Shown here: positions 38,701 through 48,263 of the stretch, piece after piece
How the letters are laid out: every line of letters begins with the position of its first letter
Position numbering within the stretch: position 1 is the first letter of the stretch
Assembly: GCF_003390865.1 (NCBI RefSeq)
Contig: NZ_QMEJ01000002.1
Coordinates: 372,001-436,000 of the forward strand
Source: Tropicimonas sp. IMCC34011
GTDB taxonomy: Bacteria > Pseudomonadota > Alphaproteobacteria > Rhodobacterales > Rhodobacteraceae
DNA: 64,000 nucleotides
Direction: 5' to 3'
Translations under genes and position numbers: made by a program
The notes under the pieces: model-generated
The model's database searches: none
Told to the model about the DNA's origin: nothing
What the model saw: only the letters and a program-made list of their open reading frames with translations

Positions 38701-41238
38701 TCAGAAGTCCTCCCAATCGGCATCCTCGGCGAGCGCGGAGGAGCCCGCTGTCGCCCCACGTGACGCGTAGGCGACGGGGGCTGGCGAGGGCGTCCGTGGC
38801 TGCGTCTGTGGCCGCGGACGCGTCTCCGCGGCGGGGCGCGCTCCGATGTCGAACCGCTCGACGGCGCGGGCGAGCCCCTCGGACACCGCGTTCAGCGAAT
38901 GAGCGGCGGCGCTCGTCTCCTCGAACATGGCGGCGTTCTGCTGCGTCGCCCGGTCGAGTTGTGTGACCGCCGTGTTGATCTCGGAGACGCCGAGGGACTG
39001 CTCGTTCGCCGATGTGGCGATCCGTTCGACATGACCGGAGATGTCGGTGACCGAGGCGACGATCTCGGAGAGCGCCTTTCCGGCACGGTTCACCAGGTCG
39101 ACACCGCGGCCGACCTGGGTCGAGCTCGAGGAGATCAGGCCGTTGATCTCCCGCGCGGCCTCGGAGGAACGCTGAGCAAGCGCCCGGACCTCGGAGGCGA
39201 CGACGGCGAAGCCGCGGCCTGCCTCCCCGGCCCGTGCCGCCTCGACACCGGCATTGAGGGCGAGCAGGTTGGTCTGGAAGGCGATATCCTCGATCACGTC
39301 GATGATCTTCACGATCTTTTGCGAGGACGTCTCGATCTCGGACATGGCCTGTTCGGCCTCCCGAACGACTTCACCGCTCTGAAGGGCCCTGTCCCGCGCA
39401 TCGCCGACGATGCGGTTGGCCTCGTCGGCGCCTTTCGCGGATGAGCTGACCGAGGCCGTCAGCTGCTCGAGGGCCGCGGCGGATTGCTCCAGCGTCGCGG
39501 CGTTCTGCTCCGTGCGCCGGGACAGGCTGTCCGCGGAGGAGCTGATCTCGCGGGCTTCGCCGCGGAGCGTGCTGGCGCTCTCCGCCACTTCGGTGACGGC
39601 ACTCGAGAGCGCGTCGAGCGCCGCGTTGAAATCTGCCTTGAGTTGATCGTAGTCCTGCGGCAGCGAGTCCGACAGGCGAGTGGTCAGATCTCCTTGCGCA
39701 ATCCGGCCGAGAGCCACGCCGAGCGCATCGACGACCTCTTCCTGACGCCGGACCATCTCCGCCTGTCGCGCTTCTGCGGCGGCCATCTCGGCTTCGGCGG
39801 CGGTCACGTCCCGGCCGAGAAGAACGATGCGGTAGGGATTGCCGGCGCTGTCCTTCACGAGGCCGAGGATCCCGTCGACCACACCGCCGCCTTCGAGGCG
39901 GAACTTGTCCGGAATGCTCCCATTCTCGATCAGGGAGCCGACGAGATCGTTCCTCCGGCGCAGGTGGTCCTCCTCGGCGGTCGAGAGGGCCAGCATCGAG
40001 CCCAGCTGGCGGCCTTTGAGAGCCTCGGCGGCCTCGCCCATCACCGCGCAGAACGGGGCGTTGGCACGGGCAAGGGTGCCGTCGGGGTGGAACTCCGCCT
40101 TCACCTGCTCCGACTCGATCATCTCGACCAGGGCCTCGCGCGTCCGAAGCTCGGTCACGTCCTGCCACTCCACCACGACCCCGGCAAAGCTGCCCGCATC
40201 GTCGTAGATCGCATTGATGTCGAGGTGGAAGCGGGCGTCGCCCATGGCAATGTCCGTCTCGAAGGGAAGCCGCGCGGGATTGTCGAGGAGATCCCGGATC
40301 CTGTCCGGGCGGTCATGAAAGCTGGCGATCTCGAAACCGACGAGGTTGGCGGCGTCGAAGCCCGGGACGGTTTTCGAGAAGACCGGCTGGTAGGCCGTCA
40401 TAAGCTCGCAGACGGCGCCGTTCACGTAGCGGATCCGGTGGTCCCGGCCGACGAGCATCATCGCGGCCGAGGATTGCGTGAAGGCGGATGACTTGAAAAC
40501 CGCCTCGAGGCGGGCCGCCTCGCCCGCTTCCAGCGCGATGCGCATCTCGTCGACCGCGCAGGCGATCGCGCCGAGTTCGTCCCGGCGGTCACGGCCGGGA
40601 ACCGGTGCCTCGTACTCTTTCGCGGCAAGGGTGACGATCCGTCCGCTCAGACGCCCGAGCGGACGGGTGATGCCGATCACGACAAGACACATCAGGATGC
40701 TCACCATCGCGGCCAGGTCGATCAGCGCGATGCGTGCCTGGTGCATCACGGTCGCGTCCGCCTCGGCTAGCATTCCGGCCGGATCCCAGCGGCTCACGAT
40801 TGCTCCGAGAACGGCGCCGTCGTTGCCACGCACGGGCACGGCAACGACGAGACCGTCTTCGGCCGACGCGATCTCGCCGGACAGCGCCTCCCCCGCCACT
40901 TCTGTCATCCCGGAACCGGCGGCGTTGCCGGATGCCGCGACGAGATCCCCGTCCGCACCAAAGGCCGAGACTGCGACCGCCGCGCCCTGCGATGCGTCGA
41001 TCGCGCTCGCAAGAAGATCGTCCAGTCGATCCGATGCGCCGAACTGGAGGATCCGGGCGGCTTGCCCGGCGACGAGTTCGGTGGTCGAGGCGGCTTGGTC
41101 GGCGAGCTCACCAACTGCCGACTGCCGCGCGTCGCGGCTCGCGGTGATGTGTTCGACCGCGGCCGCGACCCCGCACACGAGCAGAATCGCGAGGGCAGCG
41201 GCCGCGAAGAGCGTGCGGCGGGGATCTAGTCTGCGCAT
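38701..41238 (-). CDS. Methyl-accepting chemotaxis protein with PAS domains and C-terminal WxxF tether
   Basis: The 845-residue chemoreceptor has TM1 (about 9-29), a periplasmic domain of about 140 residues, TM2 (about 168-190), a HAMP-like segment ([20 protein letters not shown]), two PAS-like domains (about 247-360 and 370-500) and a signalling domain with the hairpin tip [20 protein letters not shown]. It ends DADWEDF, resembling the NWETF-type peptide that tethers CheR and CheB. GGAG precedes ATG 41238. It follows a gene for a secreted sensor-like protein by 25 bases, suggesting a two-gene chemosensory unit. Confidence 0.9.
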   Translation of the reverse strand: MRRLDPRRTLFAAAALAILLVCGVAAAVEHITASRDARQSAVGELADQAASTTELVAGQAARILQFGASDRLDDLLASAIDASQGAAVAVSAFGADGDLVAASGNAAGSGMTEVAGEALSGEIASAEDGLVVAVPVRGNDGAVLGAIVSRWDPAGMLAEADATVMHQARIALIDLAAMVSILMCLVVIGITRPLGRLSGRIVTLAAKEYEAPVPGRDRRDELGAIACAVDEMRIALEAGEAARLEAVFKSSAFTQSSAAMMLVGRDHRIRYVNGAVCELMTAYQPVFSKTVPGFDAANLVGFEIASFHDRPDRIRDLLDNPARLPFETDIAMGDARFHLDINAIYDDAGSFAGVVVEWQDVTELRTREALVEMIESEQVKAEFHPDGTLARANAPFCAVMGEAAEALKGRQLGSMLALSTAEEDHLRRRNDLVGSLIENGSIPDKFRLEGGGVVDGILGLVKDSAGNPYRIVLLGRDVTAAEAEMAAAEARQAEMVRRQEEVVDALGVALGRIAQGDLTTRLSDSLPQDYDQLKADFNAALDALSSAVTEVAESASTLRGEAREISSSADSLSRRTEQNAATLEQSAAALEQLTASVSSSAKGADEANRIVGDARDRALQSGEVVREAEQAMSEIETSSQKIVKIIDVIEDIAFQTNLLALNAGVEAARAGEAGRGFAVVASEVRALAQRSSEAAREINGLISSSSTQVGRGVDLVNRAGKALSEIVASVTDISGHVERIATSANEQSLGVSEINTAVTQLDRATQQNAAMFEETSAAAHSLNAVSEGLARAVERFDIGARPAAETRPRPQTQPRTPSPAPVAYASRGATAGSSALAEDADWEDF

Positions 41239-41263
41239 GGGAGGCTCCCGGACAGGTTGCGGG

Positions 41264-41836
41264 TCAGTCTTGGGCGACGATGCCGGCGGTGACGGCACCC
41301 ATGGGCTCGCCCGTCTCGGGATCGAGGAGCGTGACGGAGAGCTGGCGCTGATCCCGCTCGGTCGATTCGTCGAACGAGATGTCGCCGACATGGACCGCGT
41401 CGCGCCCGGTGCCGAAGGTCTCGGTGAACTTGGCCTCGTCACCCTGCCAGTAATCCGATGTGGTCGCCGAGGCAGCGACGTTCAGCCCCACCATATCCAT
41501 GATGAAGATCTCGGTGATGCGCCCGCCGGAGCCGTCCACGACCTCGCGCAGGCGATCCGCGACCGCGTTTTCGACCACCGATGCCACGAGCGCCGCGTCG
41601 GACATGCCGACCTGGCCCCGCCATTCGAGGTCCATGGCGATGATCTTGTCCTCGGTCAGCCCCGCATGGCGGGCGTTCTGGGCAGCGACGGCGGAGACGA
41701 CCTCCGGCGCGAGAAGCGCGGGGGCGATCTCGGCATCGAAGATGGCGCGCATCTCGCTCTCCGAGATATCGCTCGCCTGCGCGATGGAGACGGATGAGAT
41801 GGCGATTGCGGCGGCGAGATGAATATTCCAGGCCAT
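41264..41836 (-). CDS. Secreted PDC/Cache-like sensor protein
   Basis: The 190-residue protein has a signal peptide ([20 protein letters not shown], cleavage about residue 22) and no other membrane helix. The mature domain resembles half of a PDC/Cache sensor: [20 protein letters not shown], a WQGDEAKF segment with the W-x-(G)-D-E pattern, [20 protein letters not shown], and a closing [11 protein letters not shown] strand. Such domains usually sit inside receptors. Here it is free and cotranscribed with a chemoreceptor, so it may present a ligand to that receptor. AAGGAG precedes the ATG. Confidence 0.75.
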   Translation of the reverse strand: MAWNIHLAAAIAISSVSIAQASDISESEMRAIFDAEIAPALLAPEVVSAVAAQNARHAGLTEDKIIAMDLEWRGQVGMSDAALVASVVENAVADRLREVVDGSGGRITEIFIMDMVGLNVAASATTSDYWQGDEAKFTETFGTGRDAVHVGDISFDESTERDQRQLSVTLLDPETGEPMGAVTAGIVAQD

Positions 41837-41953
41837 GATGGCAACTCCTTGAGACGGTGCGCCGAGGGGCCGACGCGAGGGCGGACCCTAGAGGGCATTC
41901 GCAAAGTCTCCGTTAACGAGGACGTCAGAACCGGGCCAATCGCGTTGGCAAGC

Positions 41954-42006
41954 CCCGCTTGCGCGGGTACACCCTGCCCAAGCCCCGCCCGACGGGGTGT
42001 TTTCTT
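41954..42006 (+). promoter_or_regulatory. Tandem small hairpins with T-rich tail ahead of mnhA
   Basis: CCCGC-TTGC-GCGGG (41954-41967) is followed by CCCCG-CCCGA-CGGGG (41983-41997) and TGTTTTCTT, ending 22 bases before the mnhA start. The repeated AAGCCCCGC phrase opens both. This could be an attenuator or structured leader of the antiporter operon; no known riboswitch class is recognised. Confidence 0.4.
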
Positions 42007-42028
42007 GTGACGCAATCCCGGGACGCCG

Positions 42029-44899
42029 ATGGAGCCTGACACAGACTCGACCCTCATCCTGATTGCGGCGCTGCCTTTCATCGGCGCGCTCTTTCCGGGC
42101 CTGATGATCCGCGCGGGGCGCACCGCCTGCGCCGTCTCCGCAGGTGCGGCGACGCTGGCCGCGCTGGTACTGCTCGTGACGCTGATGCCGTCCGTGCTGC
42201 ATGGCGACGGCGTCGCCGCGGGACTGGACTGGATGCCGCAGCTCGGTCTTCAGCTGTCCTTCAGGCTCGACGGGCTCGGGCTGCTCTTCGCCTTCATGAT
42301 CCTCGGCATCGGGCTTCTGATCATCATCTATGCCCGCGGCTATCTCAGCCGCGAGGATCCGATGGGCCAGTTCTACACCTACCTGATGCTCTTTCAGGGC
42401 GCGATGCTCGGGATCGTCCTGTCGGACAACATCCTGCTGCTGACGGTGTTCTGGGAGCTGACGTCCCTCTCCTCCTTTCTGCTGATCGGCTACTGGAAGC
42501 ACCTGCCCGAGGGGCGCCAGGGCGCCCGCATGGCCCTGACGGTGACCGGCCTCGGCGGCCTTGCCCTCATCGGTGGCGCGCTGCTTTTGGGACGGATCGC
42601 CGGGACCTACGAGATCAGCGAGATGCTGGCGATGCGGGACCAGATCCAGGCGTCGCCGCTCTACCTGCCCGCGCTGATCCTGATCCTGCTCGGCGCGTTC
42701 ACGAAATCGGCGCAGTTCCCGTTCCACTTCTGGCTGCCCCACGCGATGGCTGCCCCGACGCCAGTGTCGGCCTACCTGCACTCCGCGACCATGGTGAAGG
42801 CGGGACTTTTCCTGATGGCGCGGCTCTGGCCGGTGCTGTCCGGCACGCCCGAATGGTTCTACATCGTCGCCAGCGCGGGGCTGATCACGATGGTGCTCGG
42901 AGCGCTCATTGCCATCTTCAAGCACGATCTCAAGGCACTGCTGGCCTTCTCGACGGTCAGCCATCTCGGCCTGATCACCATGCTCCTCGGCTTCGGCACG
43001 GAGGCCGCGGCGATCGCGGCGGTCTTCCACATCCTCAATCACTCGGCCTTCAAGGCGGCGCTCTTCATGACCGCCGGGATCGTCGATCACGAGGCGCATA
43101 CGCGGGATATCCGTCGCCTCGGCGGGCTCATGCGCCTGATGCCGATCACTGCGCTGATCGGAACGCTCGCGGCACTGTCGATGGCCGGCATTCCGCTGCT
43201 CAACGGCTTTATCTCGAAGGAGATGATGCTGGAGGAGGCCTCCCACACCTACTGGATGGGGAACGAGTGGCTGATCCCGGTCCTGGCAACGCTCGGCGCG
43301 CTTCTGTCCGCCGCCTACTGCTTCCGGTTCATCGCCCACACCTTCGGAGGCAGGGTCCGGACCGATTACCCGCATGTCCCGCACGATCCGCCGGGCGTGC
43401 TGTGGCTGCCGCCGGCGCTGCTGGTCGTGCTGGTGGTCGCCATCGGAGTTGCCCCTGCCCTCTTCGCGGGCTGGCTCGTGGATGCGTCGGCCTCTGCCGT
43501 CACCGGGAGCGATGTCCATACCCATCTCGCGCTCTGGCACGGGATCACGCCGGCGCTCTTCATGTCGGGCATCGCCGTTGCCGGCGGCCTGCTCCTCCTG
43601 GCCCTCTTCGGCCCGCTCGGCCGGACCTGGGACCGGACGCCGCGGCCCGAGGCGAAGCGCATGTTCGACGGTGTCATAGCTGGCGCCGTCCGCGCGGCCA
43701 ACGGCGTTGCGGACGGATTGCATGACGGGCGGATCTCCCGGCCGTTCGTGGTCCTGACGCTGGCCGTCCTCGCCGCCGCAACCGGCGCCTTCTTCCGGGG
43801 TGGCCACGAGGGCCCGCAGACCGAGATGCTGCCCGTGGGCGGGCTCGACGTGACCGTGTGGGCGCTCCTCATCACGGCCTCGGCCGCCGCCGTCTCCTTC
43901 CACCGCAACCGCCTCATCGTGCTGATCTCGATGGGGATCATCGGCCTCGTCGTCTCCCTCGCCTTCGTGCGCCTCTCGGCGCCGGACCTCGCGCTGACGC
44001 AGGTCTCCGTCGAGGTCGTGACGATCATGCTGATGCTGATCGCACTGCACTTCCTGCCCAAGCGCACGCCGCTGGAAAGCCCGGTTCTCCGCCGCTGGTG
44101 GCACGGAATGATCGCCGCGGCGGGCGGTCTCGGCGTGGGCGCGCTGTCCTACCTGCTGATGCTGGGGGACACCGCCAAGATCTCCCCCTACTTCCTCGAG
44201 AACGCCAAGTCCGGCGGCGGCGGGACCAACGTCGTCAACGTGATCCTGGTGGACTTCAGGGGCTTCGACACGTTCGGCGAGATCATCGTTCTCGGCATCG
44301 CCGCGCTGACCATCTTCGCCATCGGCGAGGCCCTGCTCGACGGACGCGCCAGCCGCCGCCTCGCCAACTGGCGGGACGACGTGCCGCGTTCGAAGGACCG
44401 GCACCCGCTGATGATGGTGGTCGCGACCCGCGTGATGATGCCGATCGCGATCATGGTGGGCGTCTTCATCTTCCTGCGGGGTCACAACCAGCCGGGCGGC
44501 GGCTTCATCGCCGGTCTGGTCATCGCGATCGCGCTTCTGATGCAGTACATGGCCAGCGGCTTCGCCTGGAGCCAGGAGCGGCAGAAGTACCCCTATCACT
44601 CGATGATCGGGATGGGGGTGCTGATCGCCGCGCTGACCGGGATCGCCTCCTGGTTCGCCGGGTATCCGTTCCTGACGAGCGCCTACACCTACGTTCACTT
44701 CCGTCCCATCGAGGAATTCGAGGTGGCCTCCGCCATCGCCTTCGACATCGGCGTGCTCCTGACCGTCGTCGGGGCCGTGATGCTGGCGCTCTATTCGCTG
44801 TCGCGGCTCGCCCGCCGCACCGGCGAGACGGTGAACGAGGAGGCGATGGACTATGATCCGGCCGGCCCTTCGGGCGCCGGCGAGAAAGGAGCCCGCTGA
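42029..44899 (+). CDS. mnhA: Mrp/Mnh cation:proton antiporter, fused subunits A and B
   Basis: The 956-residue polytopic protein resembles NuoL in its first 500 residues (LDGLGLLFAFMILGIGLLII, FTKSAQFPFHFWLPHAMAAP with the key Lys, then AFSTVSHLGLI and HILNHSAFKAALF). MrpA-specific helices follow. The last 150 residues are an MnhB-type domain (VVATRVMMPIAIMVGVFIFL, RGHNQPGGGFIAGLVIAIAL). Such AB fusions are known in alphaproteobacteria. It forms the ion-translocating core of a Na+(K+)/H+ antiporter with subunits C-G encoded directly downstream, important for pH and salt tolerance. Confidence 0.95.
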   Translation: MEPDTDSTLILIAALPFIGALFPGLMIRAGRTACAVSAGAATLAALVLLVTLMPSVLHGDGVAAGLDWMPQLGLQLSFRLDGLGLLFAFMILGIGLLIIIYARGYLSREDPMGQFYTYLMLFQGAMLGIVLSDNILLLTVFWELTSLSSFLLIGYWKHLPEGRQGARMALTVTGLGGLALIGGALLLGRIAGTYEISEMLAMRDQIQASPLYLPALILILLGAFTKSAQFPFHFWLPHAMAAPTPVSAYLHSATMVKAGLFLMARLWPVLSGTPEWFYIVASAGLITMVLGALIAIFKHDLKALLAFSTVSHLGLITMLLGFGTEAAAIAAVFHILNHSAFKAALFMTAGIVDHEAHTRDIRRLGGLMRLMPITALIGTLAALSMAGIPLLNGFISKEMMLEEASHTYWMGNEWLIPVLATLGALLSAAYCFRFIAHTFGGRVRTDYPHVPHDPPGVLWLPPALLVVLVVAIGVAPALFAGWLVDASASAVTGSDVHTHLALWHGITPALFMSGIAVAGGLLLLALFGPLGRTWDRTPRPEAKRMFDGVIAGAVRAANGVADGLHDGRISRPFVVLTLAVLAAATGAFFRGGHEGPQTEMLPVGGLDVTVWALLITASAAAVSFHRNRLIVLISMGIIGLVVSLAFVRLSAPDLALTQVSVEVVTIMLMLIALHFLPKRTPLESPVLRRWWHGMIAAAGGLGVGALSYLLMLGDTAKISPYFLENAKSGGGGTNVVNVILVDFRGFDTFGEIIVLGIAALTIFAIGEALLDGRASRRLANWRDDVPRSKDRHPLMMVVATRVMMPIAIMVGVFIFLRGHNQPGGGFIAGLVIAIALLMQYMASGFAWSQERQKYPYHSMIGMGVLIAALTGIASWFAGYPFLTSAYTYVHFRPIEEFEVASAIAFDIGVLLTVVGAVMLALYSLSRLARRTGETVNEEAMDYDPAGPSGAGEKGAR

Positions 44900-44900
44900 G

Positions 44901-45317
44901 ATGGAACTGCTCGTTGCCTCCGCCATCGGTGTGCTGACCTCGGCGGGTCTCTACCTCATCCTGCGCCTGCGCACCTTCCCCGTCATCATCGGTCTGTCGA
45001 TCCTGAGCTACGCCGTGAACGTCTTTCTCTTCTCCACCGGCGGGCTGTCGCTGAACCAGCCGCCGATCTACGGCCCCGAGGTCGAGAATTATGCCGATCC
45101 GCTGCCGCAGGCGCTCGTGCTGACCGCCATCGTGATCTCCTTCGGGATGACCGCGCTGGCCGTTCTGATCGCGCTCGGCGGCTTTCTCGAGACCGACACG
45201 GACCGGATTGACATGGCCCTCGACGAAGATGACCGCGATGTGCCCGATCCCGGCGCTCAGCCCGGCGTCGAGGCCAAGCGGGACCGGTCTGCGCAGGAAG
45301 CGGGGGTGCTGCAGTGA
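44901..45317 (+). CDS. mnhC: Mrp/Mnh antiporter subunit C (NuoK-like)
   Basis: A 138-residue, three-helix NuoK-like subunit: VLTSAGLYLILRLRTFPVII, GLSILSYAVNVFLF, then DPLPQALVLTAIVISFGMTA with the family's LPQALVLTAIVI core. A hydrophilic acidic tail of about 35 residues follows. AAAGGA precedes ATG 44901; the stop overlaps the mnhD GTG start. Confidence 0.95.
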   Translation: MELLVASAIGVLTSAGLYLILRLRTFPVIIGLSILSYAVNVFLFSTGGLSLNQPPIYGPEVENYADPLPQALVLTAIVISFGMTALAVLIALGGFLETDTDRIDMALDEDDRDVPDPGAQPGVEAKRDRSAQEAGVLQ

Positions 45318-47062
45318 ACCACTGGATCGTTGCCCCGATCGTCCTTCCGGCGATCCTCGCGCCGATCATGGCGCTGGCCATGCGGCATGACCTCGTGCTG
45401 CAGCGCGTCTTTTCCCTCGTCGGCACCATCGCGACCCTGCTGATCGGGATCGGCCTCTTCCTTCTCGCAGGCGGAGACGACATCTCGGTCTACCGCCTCG
45501 GGGACTGGCCGGCGCCCTTCGGGATCGTCCTCGTCCTTGACCGGCTGTCGGCGATGATGGTGATGCTGACCTCCGCGCTCGGTCTCATCGTCTCCGCATA
45601 TGCCATCGGCAGCGACTGGGACCGGCGCGGCTGGCACTTCCACCCGCTCCTGCTGTTCCAGGTGATGGGCGTGAACGGCGCGTTCCTCACCGGCGACGCG
45701 TTCAACCTCTTCGTCTTCTTCGAAGTCCTGCTCATCGCATCCTACGGGCTGATGATCCACGGCGGCGGCGGCGTGCGGATGCGCGCGGGCATCCAGTATG
45801 TCGCCTTCAACCTCGCCGGCTCGACGCTCTTCCTGTTCGCCCTCGGCACGCTTTATGCCGTGACGGGAACGCTCAACATGGCGGACATGGCGGTGCGCAT
45901 GGCCGAGCTCGATCCCGGCAAGGAAGCGCTCGCCATGGTCGGCGCGACGCTCCTGCTCGTGGTCTTCGCGATCAAGGCGGCACTGTTCCCGGTGCAGTTC
46001 TGGCTGCCCGGCACCTATGCCAATGCGCCCGCGCCCGTCGCGGCGATGTTCGCGATCATGACCAAGGTCGGCGCCTATGCGATCCTGAGGATCTTCACCC
46101 TCGTCTTCGCCCCGGCGCTCGGCGAGGTGGGATACTTCTTCTCGGACATCCTGCTGCCCGCCGCGCTCGTGACCCTGATCGTGGGCACGCTGGGGACGCT
46201 CGGGGGGATCGGCATCGGCCGGATCGTCGCCTTCTCCGTCGTCGGCTCCATGGGGACCCTGATGATCGCCATCGCGCCCTTCAACGAGGCGGGCGCGGCC
46301 GCGGCGATCTACTACGTCGCCCATTCCACCTTCGCGACGGCGGCGCTCTTCCTCGCGGTCGATCTCATCCGACACCGCGGCGAAGTGGGGGAGGTCAAAC
46401 CGAGCGGCCTCGTCGGCGCATATTTCTTCGCCGGCGCCATCGCCATGGCCGGGATGCCGCCGCTGTCGGGCTTCATCGGCAAGCTGCTCATCCTCGATGC
46501 CTCGGCGGACCATCCGCTGGCGCCATGGATCTGGGGGATCATCCTCGCGACCTCGATCCTCACCATCGTCGGCTTCGCCCGCGAAGGCTCCCGCGTCTTC
46601 TGGAAAACCGCGCCGACGCCGGGCGAGAGCCTCAAGGAGCCGGAAATCGAGATCGAGGAGCAAGAGGCGCAGGCCGCATCGCGGGCCGTGACCGCCCCGA
46701 TGCCCGCGCCCCTGTCCCTCGTCGCGGCCGCGCTGCCGCTCGGCATGATCGTGCTTCTGACGATCTTCTCCGGTCCCGCCTTCCGCTACGCCGAAGCCAC
46801 GGCCGCCCAACTGTTCGAGCGCGAGGCCTACATCTCCGCCGTGCTCGACTACGAGGGCAGCGCCAAGCGGCCCGCCGAGATCGGCGCCGCCAAGCCTTAC
46901 GGCTACGGCGATGCGCATGACGGCGGCAATGCGCATGACGGGCCGGAAGACGAGGGCGGCGAGCCGGGCCTTGCGCCCACCGAAGAGACCGAAACGGGGA
47001 CCGACGCCGAGCCGCCCGCGCGGCCGGTCCTTCAGGTCGCCCCGGACCAAGGAGGGAACTGA
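45314..47062 (+). CDS. mnhD: Mrp/Mnh antiporter subunit D (NuoN/M-like)
   Basis: The 582-residue subunit starts with GTG overlapping the mnhC stop. It has about 14 membrane helices and NuoM/N-like signatures: NGAFLTGDAFNLFVFFEVLL, KAALFPVQFWLPGTYANAPA and MAGMPPLSGFIGKLLI. The last 70 residues after the final helix are hydrophilic and rich in Asp, Glu, His and Gly, longer than in the usual MnhD of about 500 residues. That tail is probably cytoplasmic and its role is unknown. Confidence 0.95.
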   Translation: MNHWIVAPIVLPAILAPIMALAMRHDLVLQRVFSLVGTIATLLIGIGLFLLAGGDDISVYRLGDWPAPFGIVLVLDRLSAMMVMLTSALGLIVSAYAIGSDWDRRGWHFHPLLLFQVMGVNGAFLTGDAFNLFVFFEVLLIASYGLMIHGGGGVRMRAGIQYVAFNLAGSTLFLFALGTLYAVTGTLNMADMAVRMAELDPGKEALAMVGATLLLVVFAIKAALFPVQFWLPGTYANAPAPVAAMFAIMTKVGAYAILRIFTLVFAPALGEVGYFFSDILLPAALVTLIVGTLGTLGGIGIGRIVAFSVVGSMGTLMIAIAPFNEAGAAAAIYYVAHSTFATAALFLAVDLIRHRGEVGEVKPSGLVGAYFFAGAIAMAGMPPLSGFIGKLLILDASADHPLAPWIWGIILATSILTIVGFAREGSRVFWKTAPTPGESLKEPEIEIEEQEAQAASRAVTAPMPAPLSLVAAALPLGMIVLLTIFSGPAFRYAEATAAQLFEREAYISAVLDYEGSAKRPAEIGAAKPYGYGDAHDGGNAHDGPEDEGGEPGLAPTEETETGTDAEPPARPVLQVAPDQGGN

Positions 47063-47065
47063 CGC

Positions 47066-47569
47066 ATGGCCTATACCGTCGGACCCAAATACCTCCCCCA
47101 CCCCCAGCTCACCCTCCTTCTGACGGTGGTCTGGCTGATGCTGAACAACACGATCACGCTGGGGAACATCCTCCTCGGCCTGATCCTCGGCCTCGTGATC
47201 CCGATCATCACGCGGCCCTACTGGCAGAGCAAACCGGTGATCCGGTCCAGGGGGCGCTTCCTCGGCTACATGTTCGTGGTTCTCTGGGACATCGTCGTCG
47301 CGAACGTGGTCGTGGCCTACACGATTCTCTTCAAGTCCAACGCAAAGATGAAGTCCGGCTGGGTCGCGGTCCCGCTGGAGCTGACGCAGCCGGAGGCGAT
47401 CACGATCCTCGCCGGGACCATCACGATGACGCCCGGCACGGTGACGGCGATGCTGGCAGCGGATGGCCATACGCTCCTCATCCACTATCTCGACGCCCCA
47501 GATCCCGCATCCGTCCGGGACGAGATCAAGTCGCGGTACGAGCGCCGGCTTCTGGAGATTTTCGAATGA
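47066..47569 (+). CDS. mnhE: Mrp/Mnh antiporter subunit E
   Basis: A 167-residue protein with two to three N-terminal helices and a soluble C-terminal part. PEAITILAGTITMTPGTVTA and LLIHYLDAPD are MnhE hallmarks. It starts four bases after mnhD and overlaps mnhF by four. Confidence 0.94.
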   Translation: MAYTVGPKYLPHPQLTLLLTVVWLMLNNTITLGNILLGLILGLVIPIITRPYWQSKPVIRSRGRFLGYMFVVLWDIVVANVVVAYTILFKSNAKMKSGWVAVPLELTQPEAITILAGTITMTPGTVTAMLAADGHTLLIHYLDAPDPASVRDEIKSRYERRLLEIFE

Positions 47570-47835
47570 TCACCTTCGCGCTCTGGTTCGCCGTCGCCTG
47601 CTTCGCCCTTGCGCTCGTGTTCAACCTCGTGCGGCTGGCGAAGGGTCCGGACATCACCGACCGGATCCTCGCCCTCGACACGATGTTCATCAACGGCATC
47701 GCGCTTCTGAACCTCTACGGCATCGCCGAGGGGACGGAGGTCTATTTCGAGGTTTCGATGCTGATCGCCATGACCGGCTTCGTTTCCACCGTCGCCTTCT
47801 GCCGCTTCATCCTGCGCGGCAACATCATCGAATGA
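47566..47835 (+). CDS. mnhF: Mrp/Mnh antiporter subunit F
   Basis: An 89-residue, three-helix subunit with the family core RLAKGPDITDRILALDTMFI and a final FVSTVAFCRFILRG. ATGA overlap with mnhE. Confidence 0.94.
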   Translation: MITFALWFAVACFALALVFNLVRLAKGPDITDRILALDTMFINGIALLNLYGIAEGTEVYFEVSMLIAMTGFVSTVAFCRFILRGNIIE

Positions 47836-47848
47836 GGAGGGAGTCCCG

Positions 47849-48238
47849 ATGAGCGAAGAGCTGATCTTCGAGATTGCCGTGTCCTTTTTCCTCGTCGCCG
47901 CCGGGGTGTTCGGCCTTGTCGGGTCCTTCGGCCTCGTGAAGCTGCCGGATCTGATGCGCCGGCTGCACGGGCCGACGAAATCGACCACCCTCGGCGTCGG
48001 CAGCGTGCTGATTGCCGCGATGATCTATTCCTACGGCTGGAACGGGGAAATCGTCGCGCACCAGCTCCTGATCACGGTGTTCCTGCTGCTGACAGCGCCG
48101 ATCACCGCGAACTTCCTCGCCAAGGTCTACATGCATCGGCACGTGGCCAAGGAAGACCTGCCGGACGCGTCCGGCGATCACGGCTGGTCCGGTTACGATA
48201 CCGTTCCCGAAGAGATGAAGAAGATCGACACGAAGTGA
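47849..48238 (+). CDS. mnhG: Mrp/Mnh antiporter subunit G
   Basis: The 129-residue final subunit has three helices and the MnhG motif LPDLMRRLHGPTKSTTLG, followed by LLLTAPITANFLAKVYMHR. A hydrophilic tail with a WSGYD segment ends it. GGAGGGAG precedes ATG 47849. This completes the A(B)CDEFG set. Confidence 0.94.
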   Translation: MSEELIFEIAVSFFLVAAGVFGLVGSFGLVKLPDLMRRLHGPTKSTTLGVGSVLIAAMIYSYGWNGEIVAHQLLITVFLLLTAPITANFLAKVYMHRHVAKEDLPDASGDHGWSGYDTVPEEMKKIDTK

Positions 48239-48263
48239 GCCGCAGGCGCGCTAGCTCCGCACC

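Noticed and set aside
41941-42010. mini-ykkC or SAM/SAH riboswitch before mnhA
   Set aside because: The hairpins lack the ACGR loops of mini-ykkC and the conserved SAM/SAH core; kept only as an unnamed leader structure.
41888-44926. Very long open frame antisense to the mnhA-type gene
   Set aside because: Its translation is a low-complexity mix of Arg, Glu, Asp, His and Gly, typical of the reverse strand of a GC-rich membrane-protein gene; the plus strand has clear family motifs throughout.
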